Assembly: GCA_963761775.1 (NCBI GenBank)
Contig: CAVXIF010000011.1
Span: 868,001 to 932,000, forward strand
From: Parerythrobacter_A sp963761775
GTDB lineage: Bacteria > Pseudomonadota > Alphaproteobacteria > Sphingomonadales > Sphingomonadaceae
Length of the DNA: 64,000 nt
Direction: 5' to 3'
Each line of letters starts with the position of its first letter. Position 1 is the first letter of the stretch. The position numbers and the translations under genes are program-made. This document shows positions 44,106 to 53,289 of this stretch, piece after piece. A model generated the notes under the pieces. The model did no database searches, was not told the DNA's origin, and saw only the letters and a program-made list of their open reading frames with translations.

Positions 44106-45635
44106 TCAGGCCACCATGCCGCGTTGCATGAATTCCAGCGCCAGCAAGGCGAGACACAGCCCGCCCAGCGCACCGCTGGCGGCGTAGAACCGGCGCATCT
44201 TCTTGCGTTGAACCGCGCGGGTCACGTCGGTCAGTGTCTGCGAGATCGCACCCAGCACCGGTAGGTCCATCGCGCGTTCCAGACTGGACGTGGTCGAGAA
44301 GGTGGACTTGAACTGGCTGACCGCGAACGCCGTGCCGATGCCCCCGGCAATCCCGGCAATCAGGACGCCGATCAGCAGCAGCAGGCGGTTGGGCGCGGAC
44401 GGCGTGCGGGGTGATGTGGGCGGATCGATAACCTCGAACTTGAACGAACTGCGCTCGTTCTCGACCTGGCCACGCAGCCGCATTTCCTCGCGGTCCTGCA
44501 ACAGCTCGTCATACTTGTCCTTCAGCACGGTATAATCCCGGCTGATCCGGTTCGCTTCGGCAGCGACACCCGGTTCGTTCGCCTGACTTGCGACCAGTGA
44601 CGACAGGTCCGCATTCAGCGCAGCCTTGCGCGCCATCAGCGCCTGGGCGTTGGCCTGCCGTTCGGACTTGATCGACATCAGCGCGCTGTACGCCGGGTTC
44701 GGCGTGGCACCCGAAACGGACGGATTCTCATTCGCCGCTTGCGGACGCAGCAGGTTGATTTGCCGACGGGTGGAAATGACGTCGGGATGGTTATCGGTCA
44801 GCCCGCGTGCCTGCAAGGTGGCAAGCTGCGACTGGGCCTGCGCCAGCGCGGCCTTCGCGCCTCCGCCATTGGCAGTCACGGTGCCCGGAATGGTGCGCGG
44901 CGTTCCGGCGATCTGGCCGTCGATAGCGGCCAGCGCGCTTTGTGCAGCGGCAAGGTCCGCCTCGACGTCGCGCGCTTCACCGCGCAGCGCCTGAAGACGG
45001 GTGGAAACGCCATCGGCCCCGCCGATCAGGTCGGGGTTTTCGGATTCGAACACCAGACGGCGTTGCTCCGCCGCTTCCAGTTCGGTGCGACGCTCCTCCA
45101 GCTGCTGGTCGAGAAACACAATGGTCTCGGCCACTTCGCCACGGCTGCCTGCGATGTTTTCCTCGCGGAAAATATCGATCAGTTTCTGGACGACATCCTG
45201 CGCCAGCTTGGCGTTTTCGCTTTCGGACAGGTCGCCATGCCCGATCTCTGCGGACAGTTCGAAAAGGTTGTCCTCTTCGCTGGTCACCTCGACCGAATCG
45301 GCCAGGCCTTCGATGGCCGCTTCCAGGTCGCGCTGCGTATTCACGCCCTCGCCAAGACGGGTGGAACGGATGACTTTTTCCAGATTGACGGAGCTGGTCA
45401 GCGTCTGCCGGATCTTGGCGACTTCGCTTTCGCCCGCGCTGGCAATCTTGATTTGTTCGGTCAGAATATCGTCGACTTGTACGTAGATGCGCGCATTCAA
45501 TTCATACGCATTGGGTATCAACGCAACGACCAGCCAGCCGAGCACGCAGATTCCCCACGCCACGGCCAGCGCGAGCCAGCGGCGGCGCCAGACCGAGAAG
45601 ACGGCAACGCGCAGATCTTCGAAAACTTCGTTCAT
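44106..45635 (-). CDS. XrtA-system polysaccharide chain-length determinant (Wzz/EpsF type)
   Basis: 509 residues. Two membrane helices, near residues 18-40 and 420-445, frame a large periplasmic coiled-coil region (EETIVFLDQQLEE-like; the observed FLDQQLEERRTELEAAEQRR). The Pro-rich PPTSPRTPSAPNRLLLLIG precedes the second helix, as in Wzz proteins. It controls polymer length with the kinase encoded next. A third hydrophobic patch at the C-terminus (FYAASGALGGLCLALLALEF) is a feature of this subfamily. Confidence 0.92.
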   Translation of the reverse strand: MNEVFEDLRVAVFSVWRRRWLALAVAWGICVLGWLVVALIPNAYELNARIYVQVDDILTEQIKIASAGESEVAKIRQTLTSSVNLEKVIRSTRLGEGVNTQRDLEAAIEGLADSVEVTSEEDNLFELSAEIGHGDLSESENAKLAQDVVQKLIDIFREENIAGSRGEVAETIVFLDQQLEERRTELEAAEQRRLVFESENPDLIGGADGVSTRLQALRGEARDVEADLAAAQSALAAIDGQIAGTPRTIPGTVTANGGGAKAALAQAQSQLATLQARGLTDNHPDVISTRRQINLLRPQAANENPSVSGATPNPAYSALMSIKSERQANAQALMARKAALNADLSSLVASQANEPGVAAEANRISRDYTVLKDKYDELLQDREEMRLRGQVENERSSFKFEVIDPPTSPRTPSAPNRLLLLIGVLIAGIAGGIGTAFAVSQFKSTFSTTSSLERAMDLPVLGAISQTLTDVTRAVQRKKMRRFYAASGALGGLCLALLALEFMQRGMVA

Positions 45636-45648
45636 GCGAGCCGCCCGA

Positions 45649-46293
45649 TCAGAAGCTGCTTTCCGGGATGATGATCACATCACCCGGAGCCAGCATGACG
45701 TTGGCGCTGCTGTCGCCCTTGCGCAGTAGGTCGTTGAGGCGCAGCGCGTATTCCTGCTGCTGCCCCGACGCGCGGTCGAAGCGGACCAGCTTGGCGCGGT
45801 TGCCGCTGGCATATTCGCTCAAGCCGCCGACCGCGATCATCACGTCGAGCAGGCTCATATTGGCGCGGTAGGGCAGCGATGCAGGCTGCTCCGTCGCGCC
45901 GATAACGCGGATGCGCTGGTTGATCGCGCCTTCGAACCGGGTGACGATGACCGACACCAGCGGCTCTTCGATATATTGCGACAGTTGCAGCCGGATGTCC
46001 TGCGCCAGCATGGTCGGCGTCTTGCCCGCCGCGGGCAGGTCGGTGACCAGCGGCGTGGTTACGCGCCCGTCGGGCCGTACCTGGATTTTCTCCGCGCCCA
46101 GTTCCGGATTGCGCCAGACATGGATGGTCAGCTCGTCCAGCGGGCCGATGATATATTCCTCGCCCGGACCCTGCTGCGATTGCACGAAATTGGCAGGCGG
46201 CAGTTGCGGGCCACCGCCGCCGGCGCATCCGCCAAGCGACAGCGCCGCCACAGCGGTACCGGCCATCAGGGACGTGAACTTTTGCTTCGGCAT
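45649..46293 (-). CDS. XrtA-system exopolysaccharide export lipoprotein (Wza type)
   Basis: 214 residues. Lipobox AALSLGGC with Cys23, then the polysaccharide export domain (YIIGPLDELTIHVWRNPELG, VRPDGRVTTPLVTDLPAAGK) and one SLBB-like domain (IRVIGATEQPASLPYRANMS). It forms the periplasmic/outer-membrane channel. It heads the minus-strand block of nine genes. ATG at 46293 gives the expected signal peptide. Confidence 0.92.
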   Translation of the reverse strand: MPKQKFTSLMAGTAVAALSLGGCAGGGGPQLPPANFVQSQQGPGEEYIIGPLDELTIHVWRNPELGAEKIQVRPDGRVTTPLVTDLPAAGKTPTMLAQDIRLQLSQYIEEPLVSVIVTRFEGAINQRIRVIGATEQPASLPYRANMSLLDVMIAVGGLSEYASGNRAKLVRFDRASGQQQEYALRLNDLLRKGDSSANVMLAPGDVIIIPESSF

Positions 46294-46338
46294 CGCTGCT
46301 GCATCCTTGCCATTTGAGCGGGGCAATCGCGGTCGGCA

Positions 46339-46476
46339 CAGATACGATCTGCGCCTTCCACAACCCGCGGACAGACAAGGTTACTCGGCGAAAAGGGTGA
46401 ACATCCGGTTAGCCTTTTTGCGTTTACGGCTGTTCAGGATGCGCGTGTCCCGCTGCGGGACGGATTTGTCCGGACA
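46339..46476 (-). promoter_or_regulatory. Inverted repeats in front of the exopolysaccharide operon
   Basis: The 185-base gap before the export gene contains three perfect palindromes: CAGATACGATCTG (46339-46351), GTCCCGCTGCGGGAC (46447-46461) and TGTCCGGACA (46467-46476). The middle one could also be the terminator stem of the decarboxylase gene, but no T-run follows it. I find no convincing sigma-70 or sigma-54 promoter. These are candidate operator sites for this operon. Confidence 0.3.
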
Positions 46477-46478
46477 GG

Positions 46479-47705
46479 TTAAACCAGCACTTCGCGCGCC
46501 GGACCCTGCCCCAGAAACATCATGGGCGAGGATGTCGCGCCGTAAGCCCCGGCGCAGAACACCGCGACCAGATCGCCCGCTTCGGCACGCGGCAGCATGG
46601 CGGCATCGGCCAGCCGGTCCAGCGGCGTACACAGGCACCCGACCACATTGACTTCCTCGGTCGCTTCGGCACCGAACCTGCTGGCAATGGCGACGGGATA
46701 GTTGCGCCGCACAACCGTGCCGAAATTGCCCGACGCGGCGAGCTGGTGATGCAGGCCGCCATCGGTGACGAGATAGGTGACGCCGTGACTGATCTTGCGG
46801 TCGAGAATGCGGGTCAGATACACGCCCGACAGGCCGACGAGGTAGCGGCCCAGCTCAAGACAGAAATGGGTATCCCTCATCGTGTCGGGAAGTTCGGCGA
46901 AGCGGTGTTCCAAGGCTGCGCCGATGGCCTCGATATCGACTGGCGTATCCTTGGCGAAATAGGGAATGCCGAACCCGCCGCCCATATTGAGCTTGGGCAA
47001 AGCCGCGCCGATATCGTCCGTCAGCGACGCCGCCAGCGCCAGCACGTTGGCCTGTGCTTCGATCAGCGCATCGGCGTCCAGCGCCTGGCTGCCGGTGAAG
47101 ATATGCAGCCCCTGCCAATCGATCCCGGCAGCCAGCAATCGCTTCGCCAGCGCCGGAACCTGCGCGCTGTCGATGCCGAACGGCTTCGCGCCGCCGCCCA
47201 TCTTCATGCCCGACCCGCGCAGTTCGAAGTCCGGATTGACCCGCAGCGCCATCCTGGGCGCGATCCCGATGCGGTCGGCGATGGCCAGCGTCCGGTCCGC
47301 TTCGCCCGCGCTTTCGCAATTCAGGGTCGCGCCGAAGCGGATGGCCGCTTCCAGTTCGGTGTCGCGTTTGCCCGGCCCGGCGAAACTGACCCGCTCCGCC
47401 GATATCCCCGCCTCCCGCGCCAGCTCCAGCTCCCCGCCCGAGGCGATATCGAACCCGTCGGCCAGCCCTTTCATATGATGCAGCACAGGCGCGAACGGAT
47501 TGGCCTTGATCGCATAATTGACGTGCAGACGCTCCGGCATTGCTGCGCGCAACTGCGCCATCGTCGCGTCCAGGATTGCGCTGTCATACACGAATAGCGG
47601 CGTCCCCCCGGCATCCTTTGCCAGTTCGCTTGCCGACTTGCCGCCGATGGCAAGCTCGCCGTCTTTGGTAGCAAACCCATCGGGAATGGGGCCGAGCGGT
47701 TTCAT
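46479..47705 (-). CDS. PLP-dependent decarboxylase, exosortase A-associated
   Basis: 408 residues, fold type III PLP enzyme related to diaminopimelate/ornithine decarboxylases. The PLP lysine is in HVNYAIKANPFAPVL; HIFTGSQ and the Cys of VAVFCAGAYGATSS are the other active-site marks. In XrtA clusters this enzyme is assigned to a modification pathway with the adjacent ligase and carrier protein. The start at 47705 overlaps the ligase stop (ATGA), so the pair is co-translated. Substrate unknown. Confidence 0.92.
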   Translation of the reverse strand: MKPLGPIPDGFATKDGELAIGGKSASELAKDAGGTPLFVYDSAILDATMAQLRAAMPERLHVNYAIKANPFAPVLHHMKGLADGFDIASGGELELAREAGISAERVSFAGPGKRDTELEAAIRFGATLNCESAGEADRTLAIADRIGIAPRMALRVNPDFELRGSGMKMGGGAKPFGIDSAQVPALAKRLLAAGIDWQGLHIFTGSQALDADALIEAQANVLALAASLTDDIGAALPKLNMGGGFGIPYFAKDTPVDIEAIGAALEHRFAELPDTMRDTHFCLELGRYLVGLSGVYLTRILDRKISHGVTYLVTDGGLHHQLAASGNFGTVVRRNYPVAIASRFGAEATEEVNVVGCLCTPLDRLADAAMLPRAEAGDLVAVFCAGAYGATSSPMMFLGQGPAREVLV

Positions 47706-49273
47706 GCGGCCATCTCCCGCGCGAGACGTGTACGGTCGATCTTGCCATTGGCATTCAGGGGCATCGCTTCGCGCCAATGGATCGTGTGGGGTTGCATGAA
47801 ATTGGGTAATGCCTGCGCCAGTGCCTTGCGCAAGCCCTCTTCCGCCAGACCGTCCCGCCCGCGCACCACAAGGTGGATAACCTGTCCCAACCGGACATCC
47901 GCTAATCCCAATGCAACGGCCTCGACCACCAGCCCGGTATCGACCGCCGCCGCCTCTATCTCCGCCGGGCTGATGCGGTTGCCCGCGCTCTTTATCATCG
48001 CGTCGCGCCTGCCGACAAAGTGCAGCAGACCGTCCGCATCGCGCCGAACCCGGTCGCCCGACCACACCGCCGTGCCGCCATAGCGGGAGGCGGCGGGCGC
48101 TGGCCTGAACCGGTCGGCGGTCCGCACATCGTCCTGCCAATAGCCTTGCGCCACCAGCGGCCCGCAATGCACAAGTTCGCCTTCTTCGTCCGCTCCCGCC
48201 ACCGCGCCAGAATCGTCGATCACCAGCACCTCGGCATGGGGTATCGCGGTCCCCATCGCGGTCGGGTGGCTGTCGATCAGCGCAGGATCGAGATAGGTCG
48301 AGCGGAATGCTTCGGTCAGGCCGTACATCGCATAGAGGTCCGCGTCCGGGAATTGCGTGCGAAGCGAACGCACCAGCGGCTCCGTCAAGGCACCGCCGCT
48401 ATTGGTCAGCCGCCGCATCGTTGTAACCGCTTCGGCAGACCATTCCGTTTCGACAAGCTGCACCCACAAGGGTGGCACTGCGGCAAGCGTGGTGATGGAA
48501 TGCCTGGCGCACGCCTTCGCCACATCCTTCGCAAACAGGTAATCGAGCGGCACGACGCGGCCACCTGCATACCATGTGCTGAACAGCTGGCTTTGCCCGT
48601 AATCGAACGACAGTGGCAATACGGCCAGCGTTGCATCATCGGCCTGCATACCAAGATACCCGGCCACGCTTTGCGCCCCAAGCCACAGGTTCGCATGGCT
48701 CAGCATCACGCCCTTGGGCTGCCCGGTCGAACCGCTGGTATAAAGCAGCGCACATAGCGCTTCGGGATCGGCATCGGACGGCGGCAGCGTTGCGCCGCTG
48801 TCCGCAGCCGCTTTTATCGCGTCCGCTTCGCCCATCGTTGCGCAATTTCCCGGCACATCGCCGGGTGCCAGTGTCGCCAGCCGCGCCGGTGTTCCCAGCA
48901 ACAATCGCACTCCGGCATCGGACAGGATATGCGCAACCTGCGCGCGTTTGAGCAGCGGATTGACCGGCACATGCACCAGTCCGGCGCGCGCGGCAGCCAG
49001 CGGCATCAGACAGGCAAGCTCCCCCTTCGCCGACCATGTCGCAACCCGCGCGCCCGGTGTATGAACCACGTCGCGCAACCACGCGGCCAGCCGCCCGACA
49101 CGGCTTCTTAATTCCTCGTAGCTAAGCGTTTCGTCGCGCAACACCAGTGCAGCATCCCCCGCCTGCCCGCGTTCGGTCAGATGGTCGATCGGTTTGCTGG
49201 AAGGCGGCGTATTCGGGATTGGATTTACCTTGTTCGATAACGCGAAGGCTCTGTGACAAGCGTCAGCTATCAT
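47702..49273 (-). CDS. Acyl-CoA ligase (AMP-forming), exosortase A-associated
   Basis: About 523 residues, ANL-superfamily adenylating enzyme. The P-loop is ALLYTSGSTGQPKGVM, with YAMYGLTEAF and GDRVRRDADGLLHFVGRRD further on, and the C-terminal catalytic Lys in LNANGKIDRT. It likely activates an acid and may load it on the ACP encoded across the divergent gap. The conserved region begins KPIDHLTERGQ, but no ATG, GTG or TTG stands near it. The ATG at 49273 is the first one, and it lies inside the divergent neighbour's coding region. Confidence 0.9.
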   Translation of the reverse strand: MIADACHRAFALSNKVNPIPNTPPSSKPIDHLTERGQAGDAALVLRDETLSYEELRSRVGRLAAWLRDVVHTPGARVATWSAKGELACLMPLAAARAGLVHVPVNPLLKRAQVAHILSDAGVRLLLGTPARLATLAPGDVPGNCATMGEADAIKAAADSGATLPPSDADPEALCALLYTSGSTGQPKGVMLSHANLWLGAQSVAGYLGMQADDATLAVLPLSFDYGQSQLFSTWYAGGRVVPLDYLFAKDVAKACARHSITTLAAVPPLWVQLVETEWSAEAVTTMRRLTNSGGALTEPLVRSLRTQFPDADLYAMYGLTEAFRSTYLDPALIDSHPTAMGTAIPHAEVLVIDDSGAVAGADEEGELVHCGPLVAQGYWQDDVRTADRFRPAPAASRYGGTAVWSGDRVRRDADGLLHFVGRRDAMIKSAGNRISPAEIEAAAVDTGLVVEAVALGLADVRLGQVIHLVVRGRDGLAEEGLRKALAQALPNFMQPHTIHWREAMPLNANGKIDRTRLAREMAA

Positions 49274-50227
49274 CCCACGGTTAACGGTTTGCAAGCAACC
49301 GCTGCGCCAGCCGGGCCATTTGCGCGGGCCGACTGGTTCGCGCTGCTGGCGGAGCGCGAGGCCGCACCGCTGTTCGTGCAGGCAGTCGAGGGCAGCGACA
49401 CAGCCACGATGGCACTGGCGGAGCGCGGCGGGCGGCTGGAGACGCTGGCGAACTGGTACAGCTTTACCTGGCAACCCGATGGTGCCGAACGGTTGTGGCC
49501 CGGCATCGCAGCGGACCTGCGCAAAGAACACGCGCATGTCATACTGAGCGGCCTTCCCGAAACCGAAGCGCAAACCCTGCGCGCGGCATTCCGGCAGGCG
49601 GGCTGGTGGACGGATTTGCAGCCAGCCGATCATAACCATATTTTGCGGGTGCAGGGCCGCAGTTTTGCAGAGTATTGGGCGGACCGTCCCGGACAGATGC
49701 GCACCACGCTGAAGCGAAAGGCGAAGAAAGTGTCGGTCCGTATCCTGACCGATTTCGACGACGAAAGCTGGCGCGACTACGAGAATATCTATGCCAAAAG
49801 CTGGAAACCGGCGGAGGGCGACCCTGCCCTGCTGCGCGCATTCGCAGCGCAGGAAGCGGCGTCGGGGCGAATGCGGCTCGGCATCGCCTATGCCGAAGGA
49901 CGGGCTGTCGCGGCGCAGTTCTGGACGGTCGAGGACGGCACCGCCTACATCCACAAACTCGCGCATCTGGAAGCGGACAAGGCGCTGTCGGCGGGCACCA
50001 CGCTGACCGCTGCCCTGTTCGAGCATGTGATCGACACCGACCGGGTGGCGCTCATCGATTTTGGCACCGGCAACGATCCGTACAAGCGCGACTGGATGGA
50101 AGAGGTGCGTCTGCGGTACCGCCTCGAATGTTTCGATCCTGCCACGGTGCGCATCTGGCCTGCCATTCTGGCACATGCCGCGCGCAAGACCCGCCAGCGG
50201 CTTGCGCGCAACAGGCGCGAACGCTAG
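49253..50227 (+). CDS. FemAB/GNAT-type acyltransferase, exosortase A-associated
   Basis: 324 residues. The C-terminal acyltransferase domain includes RTTLKRKAKKVSVRILTDFD, the AEGRAVAAQFWTVEDGTAYI core strand and VALIDFGTGNDPYKRDWMEE at the end. It may transfer the activated acyl or amine group made by this module. GTG start at 49253; the next in-frame ATG lies about 50 residues in, within conserved-looking sequence. It is divergent from the ligase, with the two starts overlapping by 21 bases. Confidence 0.88.
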   Translation: MTSVSYHPTVNGLQATAAPAGPFARADWFALLAEREAAPLFVQAVEGSDTATMALAERGGRLETLANWYSFTWQPDGAERLWPGIAADLRKEHAHVILSGLPETEAQTLRAAFRQAGWWTDLQPADHNHILRVQGRSFAEYWADRPGQMRTTLKRKAKKVSVRILTDFDDESWRDYENIYAKSWKPAEGDPALLRAFAAQEAASGRMRLGIAYAEGRAVAAQFWTVEDGTAYIHKLAHLEADKALSAGTTLTAALFEHVIDTDRVALIDFGTGNDPYKRDWMEEVRLRYRLECFDPATVRIWPAILAHAARKTRQRLARNRRER

Positions 50228-50292
50228 GGCCAGCGCCTGTTTCGGTGCATCCGAACCCGCTATATCAGAAGCAAGGGGCAGTGTTCGATCTT

Positions 50293-50613
50293 ATGGCTAC
50301 TTCGCCATCCGCCATTCCGACCGGGGACGCCGAGCAGGCCATCGGACCGAGCCGAGCCGCAATCGACGCCGCGCTGCGGTCCGTCCTTGCCGATGTTCTC
50401 GCCTTGCCTGCCGATCAGGTGGCGGGGTTCGATGCGGATACCGGGCTGTTCGGCCATTTGCCCGAACTGGACTCGATGGCCGTCGCCGGACTGCTTACGG
50501 AACTGGAAGACCGGCTCGACATCGTGATCGACGACGAAGATGTCGATGGCGAGATGCTGGAAACCTATGGCGGCCTGCTGGCCTTTGCCGAAGCGAAAGT
50601 CGCGGCCAGCTGA
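50293..50613 (+). CDS. Acyl carrier protein, exosortase A-associated
   Basis: 106 residues. The phosphopantetheine site is LPELDSMAVAGLLTELEDRL (Ser in DSM). The N-terminal 25 residues are a variable extension. It carries an acyl or aminoacyl group as a thioester for the neighbouring ligase, acyltransferase and hydrolases. ATG at 50293 is favoured; a GTG at 50281 is possible. Three bases separate its stop from the next ATG. Confidence 0.9.
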   Translation: MATSPSAIPTGDAEQAIGPSRAAIDAALRSVLADVLALPADQVAGFDADTGLFGHLPELDSMAVAGLLTELEDRLDIVIDDEDVDGEMLETYGGLLAFAEAKVAAS

Positions 50614-50615
50614 CC

Positions 50616-51317
50616 ATGCGCGCGGCGACGGTCTGGCCCGCGCTCGCACCGGACGGTTCGACATGCGACGAGATGGCGTTTGCCTTCGACCGTGGCCGTA
50701 GGGCGCGCGTGCTGGTTTTGCCCCCGCCGTTTGATGAACACAACAAACTGCGGCGGCAGTTGGCGCTGGTGATGGAGCGGCTGGACGCAGCGGGTATCGA
50801 TGCGATCATGCCCGATCTGCCCGGTTTGAACGAAAGCCTTGTTCCTGCCGAGCAGGTGACACTCGCATCGCTGCGGCAGGCGGCCGAAGCGGCGCGCCAG
50901 CATTTCAACGCCAGCCATTGCCTCTCCGTGCGCCTCGCCGCGAACTACGCGCCCACGGACCTGCCGGGTTGGCGCTATGCCCCCGCGACCGGCGCGAGCG
51001 TACTGCGCACCATGATGCGGGCGCAATCGCTGTCGGACAAGGAAGCGGGGCGCGAACGCACGCTGGCGGAACTGGAAGCGCAAGGGACTGCCGATGGCCT
51101 GGTGCTGGGCGGCTGGCCGATCGGTGCGGACCTGTTCACCGCGCTCAATACGGCCGTGCTGCCGTCCGCGCCGCGACAGATGACGGTGGAGCAGGCAATG
51201 CTGACCGGTGCGCCGCCGTGGCGACGCGCCGAGCCGGGCGAAGATGCAGCGCAAGCCGACGCGCTTGCCGCCATCATCGCCACGGGCATTGCCGATGCGG
51301 GAGTCCCTGCCGCGTGA
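50616..51317 (+). CDS. Hydrolase 2, exosortase A-associated
   Basis: 233 residues, alpha/beta-hydrolase-like protein by position and N-terminal layout (VLVLPPPFDEHNKLRRQLAL, IDAIMPDLPGLNES). The expected GxSxG nucleophile elbow is not visible: the equivalent region reads CLSVRLAANYAP, and no catalytic His is evident near the end. It may be a non-catalytic or strongly diverged member. It overlaps the next gene by GTGA. Assignment rests mainly on context. Confidence 0.75.
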   Translation: MRAATVWPALAPDGSTCDEMAFAFDRGRRARVLVLPPPFDEHNKLRRQLALVMERLDAAGIDAIMPDLPGLNESLVPAEQVTLASLRQAAEAARQHFNASHCLSVRLAANYAPTDLPGWRYAPATGASVLRTMMRAQSLSDKEAGRERTLAELEAQGTADGLVLGGWPIGADLFTALNTAVLPSAPRQMTVEQAMLTGAPPWRRAEPGEDAAQADALAAIIATGIADAGVPAA

Positions 51318-52093
51318 GCCGCCTCCACCTCGCCTTCGAATGCCGCAGCACCACCTGCATAGGCACCATCGACACCGCGCCGGGCAGTACCGGCCTGCTG
51401 CTCGTAAGTGGCGGCAATGAAATCCGGTCGGGCGCATTCCAGGGCCAATCCCGCCTCGCCGCGCGCATCGCCGCTGCCGGATTTCCGGTGTTCCGGTACG
51501 ACCGGCGCGGCGTGGGTGACAGCGATGGCAAAAACCACGGCTACGGCAAGAGTACACTCGACATCGCCGCTGCCCTCGCCGCGTTTCAAGCCATATCGCC
51601 GCAAACGGAGCGTATAGTTGCCTTCGGTAACTGCGACGCGGCGAGCGCCTTGATGCTATCGGGGGGCGCAGGTAGCCATGCCCTGATCCTCGCCAATCCG
51701 TGGACTTTCGAAGAGGCGGAGGCATCCGGAAGCCCCTCTCCTGTCGAAGCAAGGGCCCGGTACCGCGAGAAACTTTCGAACCCCCGCGAGATCGCGCGCC
51801 TGCTACGCGGTGGGGTAAACTTCCCTAAACTTTCGCGCGGTCTGATGCAGGCAATCAAGCCAGGCAAACCTGCCAACAGCCTGGTCGACCGGATGCGCGA
51901 AGGCATGGCCGACTATGCCGGAGACGTCCGCATCCTGCTGGCCGCAAACGATCGCACCGCGCAGGCTTTCGCGCGAAGCTGGCCTGCCGACGACGCGCGT
52001 ATCCGGCATTGTCCCGATGCCTCGCACGGTTTCGTCGAACCCGCCGCGCAGGATTGGCTGGACGCGCAGATATTGGCAGCCTTGCGCGCCTGA
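51314..52093 (+). CDS. Hydrolase 1, exosortase A-associated
   Basis: 259 residues, alpha/beta hydrolase. FRYDRRGVGDSDGKNHGY precedes the nucleophile elbow VAFGNCDAASALML, where Cys takes the place of Ser, as seen in relatives of this cluster family. The acid is probably in ILLAANDRTAQAF and the His in CPDASHGFVEPAAQD. It likely acts as a thioesterase or acyl hydrolase in the carrier-protein module. GTG start at 51314 overlaps the preceding stop. Confidence 0.88.
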   Translation: MSRLHLAFECRSTTCIGTIDTAPGSTGLLLVSGGNEIRSGAFQGQSRLAARIAAAGFPVFRYDRRGVGDSDGKNHGYGKSTLDIAAALAAFQAISPQTERIVAFGNCDAASALMLSGGAGSHALILANPWTFEEAEASGSPSPVEARARYREKLSNPREIARLLRGGVNFPKLSRGLMQAIKPGKPANSLVDRMREGMADYAGDVRILLAANDRTAQAFARSWPADDARIRHCPDASHGFVEPAAQDWLDAQILAALRA

Positions 52094-52099
52094 CGGGCG

Positions 52100-53288
52100 C
52101 TATCGCACGAACAGGCTGGTCAGCTCGACATGGGTGGACCAGCGGAATTGGCCGATCGGGCGCAGCGCCGCGAGCCGGTAGCCACCATCCACCAGCGTCC
52201 GCGCATCGCGTGCCCAACTCGACGGGTTGCAGCTGACATAGACGATCCGTTCCAAGCCGCTCTGCGCCAGCTCGCGACATTGCGTCTTCGCTCCGGCGCG
52301 CGGCGGATCGAGCACGACAGCATCCAGTCTCGCCAGCTCCACCGCGGTCAGCGGATCGCGGAACAGGTCGCGGTGCGCCGCCTGCACCTGCCGCCCCGTG
52401 CTGCGCGCAGCCGTCCGGCACGCTAGCGACAGGTCGCGCGACCCTTCCACGGCCAGCACCTTGGCGCTCATCAGACAGTGCAAATGCAAACGTGCCCAAC
52501 CCCGCAAACAGGTCCGCGACTGTCGCCCTATCCGCCAGCCATTCGCGGGCATCGCGCACCATTGCCGCCTCGCCATCGGCGGTCGGTTGCAGGAAAGCGC
52601 TCTCCGGAAACGGCACCGGTATGCCGCCCAGCGTTACCGTCACCGGTTCCGGCTCCCACTGTACCTCCGGCCCGAAACCCAGATCGACCGTAAGCCGCGC
52701 CAGCATGTGCTCCTGCGCAAAATCGATGAGCCTCTGCGTTTCGTCCAATCCATCGAGCGCCAGCTTTCGCAAACCGCAGGCTACGCCCTGGTCTGTCATG
52801 ACGAGGTCGATATCGACCGTTCCGTTACCCGGAAACTTTGCCAGCAACTGGCGCAACGGCGAGACCAAAGCTTGCAGGGCGGGCAGCAGTATCGGGCATT
52901 CGCGCTGGTCGATAATCGTGTGTCCGCCCCGCTCGCGGAAGCCGATCCTTGCCCGTTTTCCAAGGCTCGCATGATACGTCGCCCGCCGACGCGTAGCGGG
53001 CGGCGAGAGGTGCGTTTCGAGAACGCTATCCGCTGATAGCTCCTGCCCTGCCGCTGCGTCTAACACGCGCGCGGTTACGAAGGCGCGCCACGCCGCTTCG
53101 TCCGCATGTTGCAACTGGCATCCACCGCACCGCCCGAAATGGCGACAGGGCGGGACGGCGCGATGCGGCCCGGGGACGATCGTGCCGTCCGCTTCGACTA
53201 TGTCGCCGGTCACCGTGCCGGAAAAGTGCTGACCGTCCTGTGTCACGCCATCGCCCTTGGCGGCGATGCGGACAATCGGCGCCGCCAT
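52100..53288 (-). CDS. 23S rRNA uracil C5-methyltransferase family protein (frameshifted)
   Basis: About 395 residues repaired, RlmD/TrmA-type. The iron-sulfur cysteines are in CRHFGRCGGCQLQ, with a fourth in DQRECPILL. The SAM site is VADLFAGLGTFAFALSD, and the catalytic Cys and motif are in VLDPPRAGAKTQC and RIVYVSCNPSSWARDA. An extra base at about 52469 shifts the frame after FALSD; without it the protein continues SAKVLAVEGSRDLSLA. The start at 53288 is one base after the preceding lipoprotein gene. Whether it modifies 23S rRNA or tRNA cannot be decided. Confidence 0.9.
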
Positions 53289-53289
53289 G

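Noticed and set aside
46447..46461. Rho-independent terminator after the decarboxylase gene
   Set aside because: The hairpin is clear but no T-run follows it, so it is listed as a possible operator instead.
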